Shown piece by piece: positions 1 to 8,191 of a stretch of 64,000 bases of DNA. The position numbers were made by a program, and so were the translations under genes. The notes under the pieces are model-generated. The model saw only the letters and a program-made list of their open reading frames with translations. It was not told the DNA's origin and did no database searches. The DNA is taken from positions 1-64,000 of the forward strand of contig NZ_JAHREP010000017.1 of the NCBI RefSeq assembly GCF_019084545.1. Reading direction: 5' to 3'. The stretch's first letter is position 1. Each line of letters begins with the position of its first letter. The stretch is from Marinobacterium ramblicola (GTDB taxonomy: Bacteria; Pseudomonadota; Gammaproteobacteria; Pseudomonadales; Balneatricaceae).

Positions 1-1
1 C

Positions 2-77
2 GGGTCGTTAGCTCAGTTGGTAGAGCAGTTGGCTTTTAACCAATTGGTCATAGGTTCAAGTCCTATACGACCCACCA
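2..77 (+). tRNA. tRNA-Lys (anticodon TTT)
   Basis: The 76 bases fold as a complete cloverleaf. The 7-bp acceptor stem starts GGGTCGT, the D-loop carries AGTTGGTAGA, the anticodon loop reads CTTTTAA (anticodon TTT, lysine), the T-loop is GGTTCAAGTCC, and the CCA end is encoded. It lies at the window edge, so its promoter and any upstream tRNA partners are not visible. nadA begins 150 bases downstream behind its own putative promoter. Confidence 0.97.
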
Positions 78-164
78 TTTTTTCCAGATCCCCGCCTGAA
101 TAAGGCTGCGAAAGCGATCAGTGCGGTGAATCCTTACAAGACCGGCCTGTCTAACATTTTGTTG

Positions 165-173
165 TGATATACT
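165..173 (+). promoter_or_regulatory. Putative extended -10 promoter of nadA
   Basis: TG at 165-166, one base, then TATACT at 168-173 gives an extended -10 element. No good -35 box is visible 17 bases upstream, which is usual for extended -10 promoters. Transcription would start near 180, about 48 bases before the nadA ATG. Confidence 0.45.
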
Positions 174-227
174 TTGCGCCCTTTTCCACAGCCGCTCGGT
201 TATTCCAGTTAAGCGAAGAACGAACCT

Positions 228-1271
228 ATGCTGACCAAACCGGAACTTGATGATCGAATTCTCGTTCAGGAGCATTTTGCTCAGGAACATCTGCCCTCTG
301 CCCTGAGCCCTGTTCAGGTGGAGGAGTACACTCAGCACATTCAGGCCCTGTTGAAGGAGAAGGATGCCTGCCTGGTTGCGCATTACTACACCGATCCAAT
401 GGTGCAGGAGTTGGCGGAGAAAACCGGAGGTCTGGTAGCCGACTCACTGGAGATGGCCCGCTTCGGCGCTCGCAGCCCCGCCAGTACGCTGATTGTGGCG
501 GGTGTTCGCTTCATGGGTGAGACGGCCAAGATCCTGAGCCCGGAGAAACGGATCCTGATGCCAACGCTGGAAGCGACCTGCTCGTTGGATCTGGGATGTC
601 CCATCGATGAGTTCTCCGCGTTCTGTGATGCGCATCCCGATCATGAGGTGGTGGTTTATGCCAATACTTCGGCGGCGGTGAAGGCGCGGGCGGACTGGGT
701 GGTAACCTCCAGTATCGCCCTGCAGGTGGTTGAGCATCTGGCGGACCAGGGGAAAAAGATCATCTGGGCGCCGGACAAGCATCTGGGTGCTTACGTTCAG
801 AAACAGACCGATGCCGAGATGCTGCTCTGGGATGGTGCTTGCATCGTGCATGAGGAGTTCAAGGCCAAGGGGCTCAAAGAGCTGAAGCAGGTCTACCCGG
901 AAGCGGGCATTCTGGTGCATCCGGAATCGCCGGAGTCGGTAATCGAGTTGGCCGATGCCGTTGGCTCCACCTCGCAGTTGATCAAGGCGGCGCAGGAGCT
1001 GCCGCACCCGATGTTTATCGTGGCCACCGATCGCGGCATCTTTTACAAAATGCAGCAGGCCGCACCGGACAAGACCTTTATTGAGGCGCCGACGGGTGGT
1101 AGTGGCGCAACCTGCCGTAGCTGTGCCCACTGTCCGTGGATGGCGATGAACGGCCTGGACAATATCCTGCAGGCGTTGCAAACCGGGGCTGACGAGATCC
1201 ATGTCGAGCCCGAACTGATCGAGCGGGCGCGGATCCCGTTGCAGCGGATGCTGGATTTCCAGGCACGCTAA
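228..1271 (+). CDS. nadA: Quinolinate synthase NadA
   Basis: The 347-residue protein condenses iminoaspartate (made by NadB) with dihydroxyacetone phosphate to give quinolinate, the second step of de novo NAD synthesis in the cytoplasm. Three cysteines sit where the family holds its [4Fe-4S] cluster: in [11 protein letters not shown] (about residue 117), in [10 protein letters not shown] (about 205) and in the [10 protein letters not shown] segment (near 295). Other family motifs are VAHYYTDP near the N-terminus and PTGGSGATC. Length matches the E. coli enzyme. The ATG at 228 has only a weak ribosome site. It stands alone and faces bepA across a shared hairpin. Confidence 0.97.
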   Translation: MLTKPELDDRILVQEHFAQEHLPSALSPVQVEEYTQHIQALLKEKDACLVAHYYTDPMVQELAEKTGGLVADSLEMARFGARSPASTLIVAGVRFMGETAKILSPEKRILMPTLEATCSLDLGCPIDEFSAFCDAHPDHEVVVYANTSAAVKARADWVVTSSIALQVVEHLADQGKKIIWAPDKHLGAYVQKQTDAEMLLWDGACIVHEEFKAKGLKELKQVYPEAGILVHPESPESVIELADAVGSTSQLIKAAQELPHPMFIVATDRGIFYKMQQAAPDKTFIEAPTGGSGATCRSCAHCPWMAMNGLDNILQALQTGADEIHVEPELIERARIPLQRMLDFQAR

Positions 1272-1306
1272 GTCAGCTTTTCTACTGTTACTGTTGACAG
1301 GATCGC

Positions 1307-1337
1307 CAGGCCCGTAACTATGCGGGCCTGATTATTT
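1307..1337. terminator. Hairpin between convergent nadA and bepA
   Basis: A perfect 8-bp stem (CAGGCCCG / CGGGCCTG, 1307-1314 and 1323-1330) with an 8-base loop is followed by ATTATTT. It lies in the 72-base gap between two convergent genes and probably ends nadA transcription. The U-tract is interrupted, so efficiency is uncertain. Confidence 0.55.
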
Positions 1338-1343
1338 AGCCGC

Positions 1344-2858
1344 TCAGGATAGATCCTCTTTCATCTGCTGGCGCAGCGCCTTGATCTCTACCTCCTTCTG
1401 GTCCAGTCGTGCCTTGTCGATATGGCTCAGATTGCGCTCTCGGCGGGCAAACTCCACCTGTCTCAGCGCCAGGTCCATCTGTCCGGTGAGCAGGTAGTAC
1501 TCTATGCGCGCAAGGTGCACGGCATTGATCTGTCCGCTGAGTCCTTCGGTTTCCGCCAGCTGGTACCAAAAGTCGACATCGTTGGGGAAGTCGGTGATCA
1601 GCGCGCGAAAGGTGTCGGCCGCACGTTGATACTGCCCGGCCAGCCGTGCGGTAATCGCATAGCGGTAGCGTACCGGCATGCTGTCCGGGTATAGCGCGGC
1701 CAACTCCTCCGCGAGCGCCAATGCTTGCTGATTCTTGCCCTGAGACAGCAACAGATCGAGTTCACTCAGCTGCACATAGGGGTGTTGGCGCCATTGATCG
1801 GGCAGGGCATGCAGTGCTTCTCCGGCTTCCGCTGGTCTGTTCAGCGCTATCGCGGTAAGTAAGCGGCCGAAGTGGTTCTTCGGGGTGTTATCCTGCTTCG
1901 CGTCTGCGCTGAACTGCGCATGCAGTTGCTCAAGGTTTTGCGTGTAGTGAACGCGCAGTCGCTGGCGCACCAGGTCGTAGAGAAAGCTGGTGTGCAGGTT
2001 GTTTGGGCGTGGCAGGGTGGACGCCCGGTTCAGGGAGTCGGCAATACGCGATTCCGTCACCGGGTGGGTCAGCAGAAACTCGGGGGCGCGTTGGCCGGCG
2101 AAGCGGTAGGACTTCTGCAGGCGGGAAAACATACCGGGCATCGCGTAGGGGTCGTAGCCACTGGCGACCAGTGTCTGCATGCCGATGCGATCGGCTTCCT
2201 GTTCGTTGCGGCGGCTGAACGCCAGTTGTGCCGAGGCGGAACCGGCCAGTGTCGTGCTCAGTGCAGCTGTCCCCGCCTGGCTGTCAGCGGAGGCGACGAG
2301 AATGCTGGCGAGCAATCCTGCGAGCACCAGCGGACGATTGCGACGACTCTCCTCCAGCTGCTGCGCATAGTGGCGTTGGCTGAGATGGGCGAGTTCGTGC
2401 GCAATGACCGAGGCGGTTTCGGCCTCTGATTCGGCCGCGGTGATCAAACCGCCATTGATGCCGATTACGCCACCGGGAACTGCAAAGGCGTTAAGATTTT
2501 CGTTGTCCAGTACCACCAGCTCCAGCCGCCTGTCGGTGAGCTGGCTATTGGGGGCTATTGCCCAGAGCAGGTCATGGAGATACTGCTTGACGATGGGGTC
2601 GTTAAGCAGCTTGGCCTGTCCGCGCAGCGTTCGCACCCAGCTGCGGCCCAGGCGATACTCCTCCTCGAGGCTGATCGTGCTCGAGGTCGAGTCGGTCAGC
2701 ACCGGTAGCGATGGATCGGCGCTGACAGTTTGCAACGGCAGCGCCAGAATGAGCGCCAAGGATAGCGATATCAGTGGTTTTGATGCCGATCTTTGCAGTC
2801 TGGCAGCATTATAATGGCGTCGAATCTGGTATAAAGTGCGTCGCATACAGCTCTTCAT
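1344..2858 (-). CDS. bepA: Beta-barrel assembly-enhancing protease BepA (M48 family)
   Basis: This 504-residue periplasmic zinc metalloprotease/chaperone works with the BAM complex on LptD and other outer-membrane proteins. A hydrophobic signal segment (about residues 28-47) ends at VSA. The M48 motif HELAH is at 154-158, and the third zinc ligand lies in NEQEADRIG (near 221). The C-terminal half is alpha-helical TPR-like, as in BepA/YfgC. The annotated start leaves an unusually long n-region rich in Arg. It also leaves only 18 bases to the divergent tusA-like start, so the true start is uncertain. I see no other good start before the signal segment. Confidence 0.92.
   Translation of the reverse strand: MKSCMRRTLYQIRRHYNAARLQRSASKPLISLSLALILALPLQTVSADPSLPVLTDSTSSTISLEEEYRLGRSWVRTLRGQAKLLNDPIVKQYLHDLLWAIAPNSQLTDRRLELVVLDNENLNAFAVPGGVIGINGGLITAAESEAETASVIAHELAHLSQRHYAQQLEESRRNRPLVLAGLLASILVASADSQAGTAALSTTLAGSASAQLAFSRRNEQEADRIGMQTLVASGYDPYAMPGMFSRLQKSYRFAGQRAPEFLLTHPVTESRIADSLNRASTLPRPNNLHTSFLYDLVRQRLRVHYTQNLEQLHAQFSADAKQDNTPKNHFGRLLTAIALNRPAEAGEALHALPDQWRQHPYVQLSELDLLLSQGKNQQALALAEELAALYPDSMPVRYRYAITARLAGQYQRAADTFRALITDFPNDVDFWYQLAETEGLSGQINAVHLARIEYYLLTGQMDLALRQVEFARRERNLSHIDKARLDQKEVEIKALRQQMKEDLS
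2827..2835 (+). promoter_or_regulatory. Putative extended -10 promoter of the tusA-like gene
   Basis: TG at 2827-2828, G, then TATAAA at 2830-2835 gives TGnTATAAA. A perfect TATAAT also occurs just upstream at 2810-2815. Both lie inside the first codons of the divergent bepA, so the promoter region overlaps bepA coding sequence. Transcription would start near 2842. Confidence 0.45.
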
Positions 2859-2876
2859 CGATCGGAGGTATTAAGT

Positions 2877-3164
2877 TTGGTGCAGCCAATTCCCGCTGAT
2901 TCGGCGTTTACCCAGGTGCTTGATGCCAGTGGACTCAACTGTCCGTTACCGCTACTCAAGGCCAAGCAGGCGCTCAATAAGATGGCGCCGGGTGAGGTGC
3001 TGAAAGTTATCGCAACCGATGCCGGATCTGTCAGGGATTTTCGCGTCTATGTAGAGCATAGCGACCATGAAATGCTCAATTCGTTCACTGAAGGCGAACA
3101 GTACATCTATATCATAAAGCGCGGACCATCTGCTCAGGTAGGGGGCGATAAGCCGAATGCGTAA
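2877..3164 (+). CDS. TusA-family sulfur carrier protein
   Basis: This small protein (95 residues) has the TusA/SirA fold signature: LDASGLNCPLPLLKAK with the persulfide-carrying Cys22, then a two-layer alpha/beta sequence ending in YIYIIKRG. TusA proteins pass sulfur from cysteine desulfurase toward tRNA thiolation or other acceptors. Several paralogs are common in a genome, so I do not assign the tRNA role itself. The start is TTG at 2877, placed 8 bases after GGAGG (2864-2868). GTG at 2880 is an alternative. It overlaps the next gene (perM-like) by 8 bases, suggesting co-translation. Confidence 0.88.
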   Translation: MVQPIPADSAFTQVLDASGLNCPLPLLKAKQALNKMAPGEVLKVIATDAGSVRDFRVYVEHSDHEMLNSFTEGEQYIYIIKRGPSAQVGGDKPNA

Positions 3165-4236
3165 GATTCTGAACAAATGGATAGATCGCTATTTCTCCGA
3201 CGAGGAAGCGCTGTTTCTGTTCCTGATCCTGGTTGCCAGCCTGGCGGTGGTGATCTTTTTGGGCGCACCGCTGGCGCCGGTATTCGCCAGCCTGATACTG
3301 GCGTTTCTGATGCAGGGGCTGGTGACCTGGCTCCAGGATCGTGGGGTGCCGCATCTACCCTCGGTGATCCTGGTGTTCCTGTTCTTCGTGGGCTTCGTGT
3401 CGGCGTTTCTGCTTTTTGTCATGCCGATCGCCTGGCGCCAGTTGGTTAACCTGTTCAACGAGCTTCCCAGGATGGTGGGACAGGTGCAGAACCTGCTGCT
3501 GTTACTGCCCGAAAAGTATCCGAATCTGGTCTCTGCGGATCAGATCAGGCAGTTGATCGGTGTGGCGGCAACCGAGCTCAGTCGCCTGGGGCAATGGGTG
3601 GTGACCTTCTCCCTGAACTCGCTGACCGGAATCGCTGCTCTGGCGATCTATCTGGTGCTGGTGCCGATCCTGGTGTTCTTCTTCCTCAAGGATGCGGACT
3701 CCATGCTCTCATCGTTCTCGGCCTTTCTGCCCGAGAAGCGGCAGATGATGACCCGTATCTGGCATGAGATGGATCTCCAGATCGCCAATTATGTGCGCGG
3801 CAAGGCGATCGAGATCTTGATCGTGGGTGGTGTTACCTGGATCACCTTCGTGCTGCTCGGTATCAACTACGCTGCGCTGCTGGCGCTGATGGTTGGGCTG
3901 TCGGTTCTGATCCCCTATATCGGCGCCGCACTGGTGACGCTGCCGATAGCGCTTATTGCGTTCTTTCAGTGGGGTTGGGGGTCGGAGTTCATGTGGCTGA
4001 TGATCGCCTATGCGGTGATTCAGGCTCTCGATGGTAACGTTCTGGTGCCGCTGCTGTTTTCCGAAGCGGTCAACCTGCACCCGGTTTCGATCATCGTGTC
4101 GGTGCTGATCTTCGGCAGTCTATGGGGCTTCTGGGGGTTGTTCTTTGCCATTCCGCTGGCAACCCTGGTCAAGGCGATCCTCAATGCCTGGCCGAATGCA
4201 GCCGGCAGTTCGCAGGTCGAGCACAACCCTGGTTAA
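3157..4236 (+). CDS. AI-2E/PerM family membrane transporter
   Basis: This 359-residue inner-membrane protein belongs to the AI-2 exporter/PerM (YdgG-UPF0118) family. It has two or three hydrophobic helices in the first 90 residues, a soluble stretch, then at least four or five more membrane segments from about residue 155, and ends in a hydrophilic tail. The family motif region with GGVTWITFVLLG and LIPYIGA is present. Substrate cannot be told from sequence: family members have been linked to AI-2 export, Na+/H+ exchange and permease roles. The start overlaps the tusA-like gene. The stop codon lies in the loop of a perfect inverted repeat. Confidence 0.85.
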   Translation: MRKILNKWIDRYFSDEEALFLFLILVASLAVVIFLGAPLAPVFASLILAFLMQGLVTWLQDRGVPHLPSVILVFLFFVGFVSAFLLFVMPIAWRQLVNLFNELPRMVGQVQNLLLLLPEKYPNLVSADQIRQLIGVAATELSRLGQWVVTFSLNSLTGIAALAIYLVLVPILVFFFLKDADSMLSSFSAFLPEKRQMMTRIWHEMDLQIANYVRGKAIEILIVGGVTWITFVLLGINYAALLALMVGLSVLIPYIGAALVTLPIALIAFFQWGWGSEFMWLMIAYAVIQALDGNVLVPLLFSEAVNLHPVSIIVSVLIFGSLWGFWGLFFAIPLATLVKAILNAWPNAAGSSQVEHNPG

Positions 4237-4249
4237 AGGGTTGTGCTCG
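4218..4249. repeat. Perfect 13-bp inverted repeat carrying the perM-like stop codon
   Basis: Arms at 4218-4230 and 4237-4249 are exact reverse complements, and the 6-base loop (4231-4236) ends in the TAA stop of the perM-like gene. No T-run follows on either strand, so this is not a standard intrinsic terminator. It sits in the short gap to the convergent bcp and may protect or punctuate the 3' ends. Confidence 0.7.
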
Positions 4250-4261
4250 CTTCGACAGAGG

Positions 4262-4711
4262 TTACTCGGATAACAGCTGCGCGGTGTGTTCTTTGGTCTT
4301 GACCTTCTTGATCACGTCGGTAATCAGACCGTTTTCGTCGATCAGGAAGGTGGTGCGTACCGTCCCCATATACTCCTTGCCGTAGTTCTTCTTCAACTGC
4401 CAGGTGCCATACAGCTCGTGGACGGTGTTGTCGGTATCGGCGATCAGTGGAAAGGGCAGCGAGTACTTGGCGATAAAGTTCTGGTGCTTCTTTTCGTTAT
4501 CGGTGCTGACACCGATCACTTGGTAACCGGCGGCTTGCAGGCGATCATAGTTGTCGCGCAGGTCGCAGGCCTGGGCGGTGCATCCCGGCGTGTTGTCGCG
4601 GGGATAGAAGTAGAGCACAACCTTCTGGCCACGGAACTGGCTCAGGCTGATGGGGTCGCCATTCTGGTCTTTGGCGTTAAAATCCGGGGCTGGCTGTCCT
4701 GCTTCAAGCAT
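4262..4711 (-). CDS. bcp: Thioredoxin-dependent peroxiredoxin Bcp (PrxQ type)
   Basis: The 149-residue cytoplasmic peroxiredoxin reduces H2O2 and organic hydroperoxides using thioredoxin. The PrxQ hallmark is present: peroxidatic Cys44 in NTPGCTAQACDL and resolving Cys49 five residues later. The thioredoxin-fold strand VVLYFYPRD precedes it. Length equals the family norm. It is transcribed divergently from dapA. In E. coli bcp also lies close to dapA, separated by gcvR, which is missing here. Confidence 0.95.
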   Translation of the reverse strand: MLEAGQPAPDFNAKDQNGDPISLSQFRGQKVVLYFYPRDNTPGCTAQACDLRDNYDRLQAAGYQVIGVSTDNEKKHQNFIAKYSLPFPLIADTDNTVHELYGTWQLKKNYGKEYMGTVRTTFLIDENGLITDVIKKVKTKEHTAQLLSE

Positions 4712-4899
4712 GGCGATGACTCCTTGGGTGTCAGACGGTTGTGAAAAATGGCGCGACCCACTACGCTAGCGAGCGCTAATTCGTTTAAAATGCCAGCCTT
4801 TTACGATATCAAAAGCCTGTCGGATCTCAATCGGTCGTGTGGTTGTTCCTTCGGCATGGCGACAGTACCATACTCGGGCTCAAGTTGATGGAGAGAGAG

Positions 4900-5775
4900 A
4901 TGATTCGCGGCAGTATTGTAGCGCTCGTGACCCCTATGCATGCTAACGGTGATGTCGATTGGGACGCGCTGGACAAACTGGTCGACCTCCATCTGGAGAA
5001 GGGTACGGCTGCTATCGGTGCCGTGGGGACTACGGGCGAGTCGGCCACGCTGGACTACGACGAGCACCTGGAAGTGATCAAGAGAACGGTTGAGCGTGTG
5101 GCCGGGCGAGTGCCTGTCGTGGCCGGAACCGGCGCGAACTCGACACGCGAGGCGATCGAGATGACCCGTCGCGCGAAAAGTGTCGGTGCCGATTACAGCC
5201 TTCTGGTCACCCCCTATTACAACCGTCCTACCCAGGAGGGGATGTATCAGCACTTCAAGGCGATCGCCGATGCGGTCGATATCCCGCAGATTCTGTATAA
5301 CGTACCGAGCCGCACCGGCTGCGATATGAAGCCGGAAACTGTCTATCGTCTGGCCGATCACCCCAATATCGTCGGCATTAAAGAGGCGACTGGGGATCTG
5401 GTGCGTGCCCGAGAGCTGATCGACAATCTGCCGGCAGACTTCGCGGTCTACTCGGGTGACGACGCTACCGCTATCGAGCTGATTCTGCTTGGCGGCCAGG
5501 GCAATATCTCGGTAACGGCCAACGTTGCGCCGGCCGAGATGGCAGAGCTGTGCCGTCTTGGGCTTGAGGGCAAAAGCGAAGAGGCGCGGGCCCTTCAGCA
5601 GAAGTTGATGCCGCTGCATACCAAGCTGTTCGTGGAGCCTAACCCCATACCGGTTAAATGGGCGATGCACGAAATGGGGCTGATCGAGATCGGTATCCGC
5701 CTGCCGTTGACCGTGCTGGCTGAGCAGTATCATGAGGAAGTTCGTAACGCGCTGCGCGAAAGCGGCGTCATCTGA
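4900..5775 (+). CDS. dapA: 4-hydroxy-tetrahydrodipicolinate synthase DapA
   Basis: This 291-residue TIM-barrel aldolase condenses pyruvate with aspartate semialdehyde, the first committed step of lysine and diaminopimelate synthesis. The Schiff-base lysine is Lys161 in VGIKEATGD. Thr44-Thr45 (GTTGES), Tyr133 and Arg138 (YNVPSRTG) match the E. coli residues in number. I chose the ATG at 4900 behind a purine-rich GGAGAGAGAG ribosome site, because this reproduces the family N-terminus ([12 protein letters not shown]). A longer frame opens at 4837 but adds unrelated residues. It leads the conserved dapA-bamC-purC cluster. Confidence 0.97.
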   Translation: MIRGSIVALVTPMHANGDVDWDALDKLVDLHLEKGTAAIGAVGTTGESATLDYDEHLEVIKRTVERVAGRVPVVAGTGANSTREAIEMTRRAKSVGADYSLLVTPYYNRPTQEGMYQHFKAIADAVDIPQILYNVPSRTGCDMKPETVYRLADHPNIVGIKEATGDLVRARELIDNLPADFAVYSGDDATAIELILLGGQGNISVTANVAPAEMAELCRLGLEGKSEEARALQQKLMPLHTKLFVEPNPIPVKWAMHEMGLIEIGIRLPLTVLAEQYHEEVRNALRESGVI

Positions 5776-5786
5776 CAGGCAGGGAT

Positions 5787-7187
5787 ATGAGCAAACAGGT
5801 TTCACATACTTTACTGGCCGTTGGACTCGCCGCCGCACTGAGTGGTTGTGGTGTGCTTAAGGACAACCCCCTATACGGTGAGAGCGGGCTGGTGCGTGAT
5901 CGCGGGCAGGATTACGAGCGCGCCGGTGCCGGCGAGCGTTTGGCCCTGCCGCCGGGGATGCGGGCTCGACAGACCCAGGAGCAGCTGGTTGTTCCTGAAG
6001 TCGGCACCACTGCTACAGCTCTTCAGGGTGAGTTCAAGGTACCCAGGCCCGAGTTCTTTTACGTGGAGTCGGGTACCGACAAGGTTAACCTGAAACGTGA
6101 AGACGGTGAGCGAGTGCTTGTTGTCGATGAACCGATCGCCGATGTGTGGGTCAAGTTGCAGGAGTTCTGGGCCTTCAACAATATCGACCTGTCGTTGGTT
6201 GATCCCCGTCAAGGTGTCATGGAGACCGATTGGATCACGCTGGAAGGCGATAACTACGGTTTTGTCGATGGCTGGATCAAGCGGTTGACCTTCCAGGATA
6301 TCGAAGGGGAGAGCCGAAACAAGCTGCGTGTCACTCTGCGTCCGGAACAGGATGACTACGAGCGCACGTCGATCCGCATGCAGCATGTGAAATATCCTCT
6401 GGAGCAGGAGGTCAGCGCTGTCGACTGGGATAACGATTCGCAGGAGATCGAATACAAGGCTGACATGATGTTCGAGATGCTGCGCTTCCTGAGCAAGTCC
6501 TCCGAACCTGATAGTCAAAGCCTGCTGGCAATGCAGAACAAGACCCATGCAGGTGCCCAGCTTGGTCGAGACTCTCGAGGCCACCCTGTGCTCCGCTTGT
6601 CGGCGCCGATCGATGAGTCTTGGGCGCAGCTGAACGAGGCGCTGGATGCAACGACTATTGATGTCGGTACGCGTGATCAGAAAGCCGGCAAGGTCTACCT
6701 GACCTATACCACCTCTACGCCGGTGGATGATACCGAGCGTATGGGCTTTTTCGAGTGGTTGCACTCGGACCGCGATGAGATCAAGTTGGATACCGGCTTC
6801 CTGGATTCGGCCCTCGGCGGTGGTGATGACGCTGACGCTGACGCCATTCAGTACAGCTCCGGTAAAGCGCCTAGCGGTGGCGATGAAGCCGATGGCAAGC
6901 TGGCGGGCTCGGATCTTGCGGATCCGAATAATCTGGCCAACCAGAAGGGCTACAAGATCTGGCTAGGCGGAAAGGTTATCTACGTATTTGGCGGGCAGGG
7001 GAGCGGAGTGTACAACTCCGAAACCAATGCCTACGAGCATACCGGGCGTTACCAGCTCAAGTTGAACCGTACCCGCAACGGTGTATTCCTGTCGGTGTTG
7101 ACCGATCAGGGACTGGCTGCACCTAATCTGGTTGCGGAGGAGATCCTCTGGACCCTTAAAGACCACCTGCCGCAGGGCGATAGTTGA
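5787..7187 (+). CDS. bamC: Outer-membrane assembly lipoprotein BamC
   Basis: This lipoprotein is an accessory member of the BAM complex that folds beta-barrel proteins into the outer membrane. A lipobox (LAAALSGC, lipidated Cys21) follows a short signal peptide. Two helix-grip domains follow, roughly residues 85-235 and 245-460. At 466 residues it is clearly longer than E. coli BamC (about 344). Part of the excess is an acidic, Gly/Asp/Ala-rich stretch at about residues 345-390 inside the second domain. It starts 11 bases after dapA and precedes purC, the same order as E. coli dapA-nlpB-purC. Confidence 0.93.
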   Translation: MSKQVSHTLLAVGLAAALSGCGVLKDNPLYGESGLVRDRGQDYERAGAGERLALPPGMRARQTQEQLVVPEVGTTATALQGEFKVPRPEFFYVESGTDKVNLKREDGERVLVVDEPIADVWVKLQEFWAFNNIDLSLVDPRQGVMETDWITLEGDNYGFVDGWIKRLTFQDIEGESRNKLRVTLRPEQDDYERTSIRMQHVKYPLEQEVSAVDWDNDSQEIEYKADMMFEMLRFLSKSSEPDSQSLLAMQNKTHAGAQLGRDSRGHPVLRLSAPIDESWAQLNEALDATTIDVGTRDQKAGKVYLTYTTSTPVDDTERMGFFEWLHSDRDEIKLDTGFLDSALGGGDDADADAIQYSSGKAPSGGDEADGKLAGSDLADPNNLANQKGYKIWLGGKVIYVFGGQGSGVYNSETNAYEHTGRYQLKLNRTRNGVFLSVLTDQGLAAPNLVAEEILWTLKDHLPQGDS

Positions 7188-7237
7188 GCCTGACCGGCTC
7201 GTTTGATCCCTGAAGTTCAGGGTTTTTGGAGAAGTTG

Positions 7238-7951
7238 ATGGAAAAGCGTGAAGAGCTTTACAGCGGTAAGGCTAAATCGGTTTACAGCACCGATGACCCG
7301 AATCTGATGGTACTGGAGTTTCGTAACGATACTTCGGCATTTGACGGCAAAAAGGTCGAGCAGCTTGATCGTAAGGGGATGGTGAACAACAAGTTCAACG
7401 CCTTCATCATGGAAAAGCTGGAGCAGGCAGGAATACCGACCCATTTCGTGCGTCTGCTTTCCGATACCGAAAGCCTGGTAAAACGCCTGGAGATGATTCC
7501 GGTCGAGTGTGTAGTGCGTAACGTCGCTGCCGGTTCGATCTGCCGCCGATATGGTGTGCAGGAGGGGATGGATCTGCACCCGCCGACCTTCGAGTTCTTC
7601 CTCAAGAACGACGCCCTGAGCGATCCGATGGTCAATGAGTACCATATCGAGTCTTTCGGCTGGGCGACCAAAGAGCAGGTGGCGCGTGCGAAAGAGCTGA
7701 CCTTCGCGGTCAACGATGTGCTCAAGAAGCTGTTCGACGATGCAGGTATGCTGCTGGTCGATTACAAACTTGAGTTCGGCATGTGCGACGGTGAGCTGGT
7801 GCTGGGCGATGAGTTCTCTCCCGATGGCTGCCGCATCTGGGACAAGGAGACCCGTAAAAAGCTCGATAAGGATCGTTTCCGTCAAGGGCTGGGCGGTGTC
7901 ATCGAGGCCTACGAAGAGGTGGGTCAGCGATTGGGAATCGATTTCGGCTGA
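7238..7951 (+). CDS. purC: SAICAR synthetase PurC
   Basis: Phosphoribosylaminoimidazole-succinocarboxamide synthase joins aspartate to CAIR with ATP in purine synthesis. The 237-residue length equals E. coli PurC. The N-terminal [11 protein letters not shown] strand, the [10 protein letters not shown] motif and the [10 protein letters not shown] metal/ATP region are typical. I chose the ATG at 7238 rather than the in-frame TTG at 7226, because GGAG at 7228-7231 sits at the right distance. It is the last gene of dapA-bamC-purC and is followed by a strong terminator. Confidence 0.97.
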   Translation: MEKREELYSGKAKSVYSTDDPNLMVLEFRNDTSAFDGKKVEQLDRKGMVNNKFNAFIMEKLEQAGIPTHFVRLLSDTESLVKRLEMIPVECVVRNVAAGSICRRYGVQEGMDLHPPTFEFFLKNDALSDPMVNEYHIESFGWATKEQVARAKELTFAVNDVLKKLFDDAGMLLVDYKLEFGMCDGELVLGDEFSPDGCRIWDKETRKKLDKDRFRQGLGGVIEAYEEVGQRLGIDFG

Positions 7952-7980
7952 TACTCAGCCTCGCTCCTGCTTTAAAGTCT

Positions 7981-8009
7981 AAAAGCCCCGGCCTTGTCCG
8001 GGGCTTTTT
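7981..8009 (+). terminator. Intrinsic terminator after purC
   Basis: An AAAAGCCCCGG / CCGGGGCTTTTT hairpin with a 6-base loop runs directly into a T-run. It closes the dapA-bamC-purC transcript. The AT-rich stretch after it (8030-8100) probably holds the glutamate dehydrogenase promoter. Confidence 0.9.
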
Positions 8010-8191
8010 GTTGTCTGGGGTGTATTGGCGTTATAAAAAAACTATTTAAACAATTATAAGTAAAATAATTTACTGGTAATTTGTTTGGGTATGGAATAAT
8101 GGCTTATTCGGTATCATCTTTGGATCGCAAACCTCCGAGCACTGGGCTAGCCTTAGGAGGTGGAACTCTAAGCCCCGATGGAGAGAGGCAG

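Noticed and set aside
4801-5838. Long minus-strand open frame of about 345 residues opposite dapA
   Set aside because: It is a shadow of dapA: it has no family motif, is rich in His, Arg and Gln, and lacks a ribosome site. dapA on the plus strand has all catalytic residues.
8081-8191. Longer N-terminus of the glutamate dehydrogenase
   Set aside because: The frame is open, but the ATG at 8192 has a good purine-rich ribosome site and gives the family length; the 37 extra residues have no domain features.
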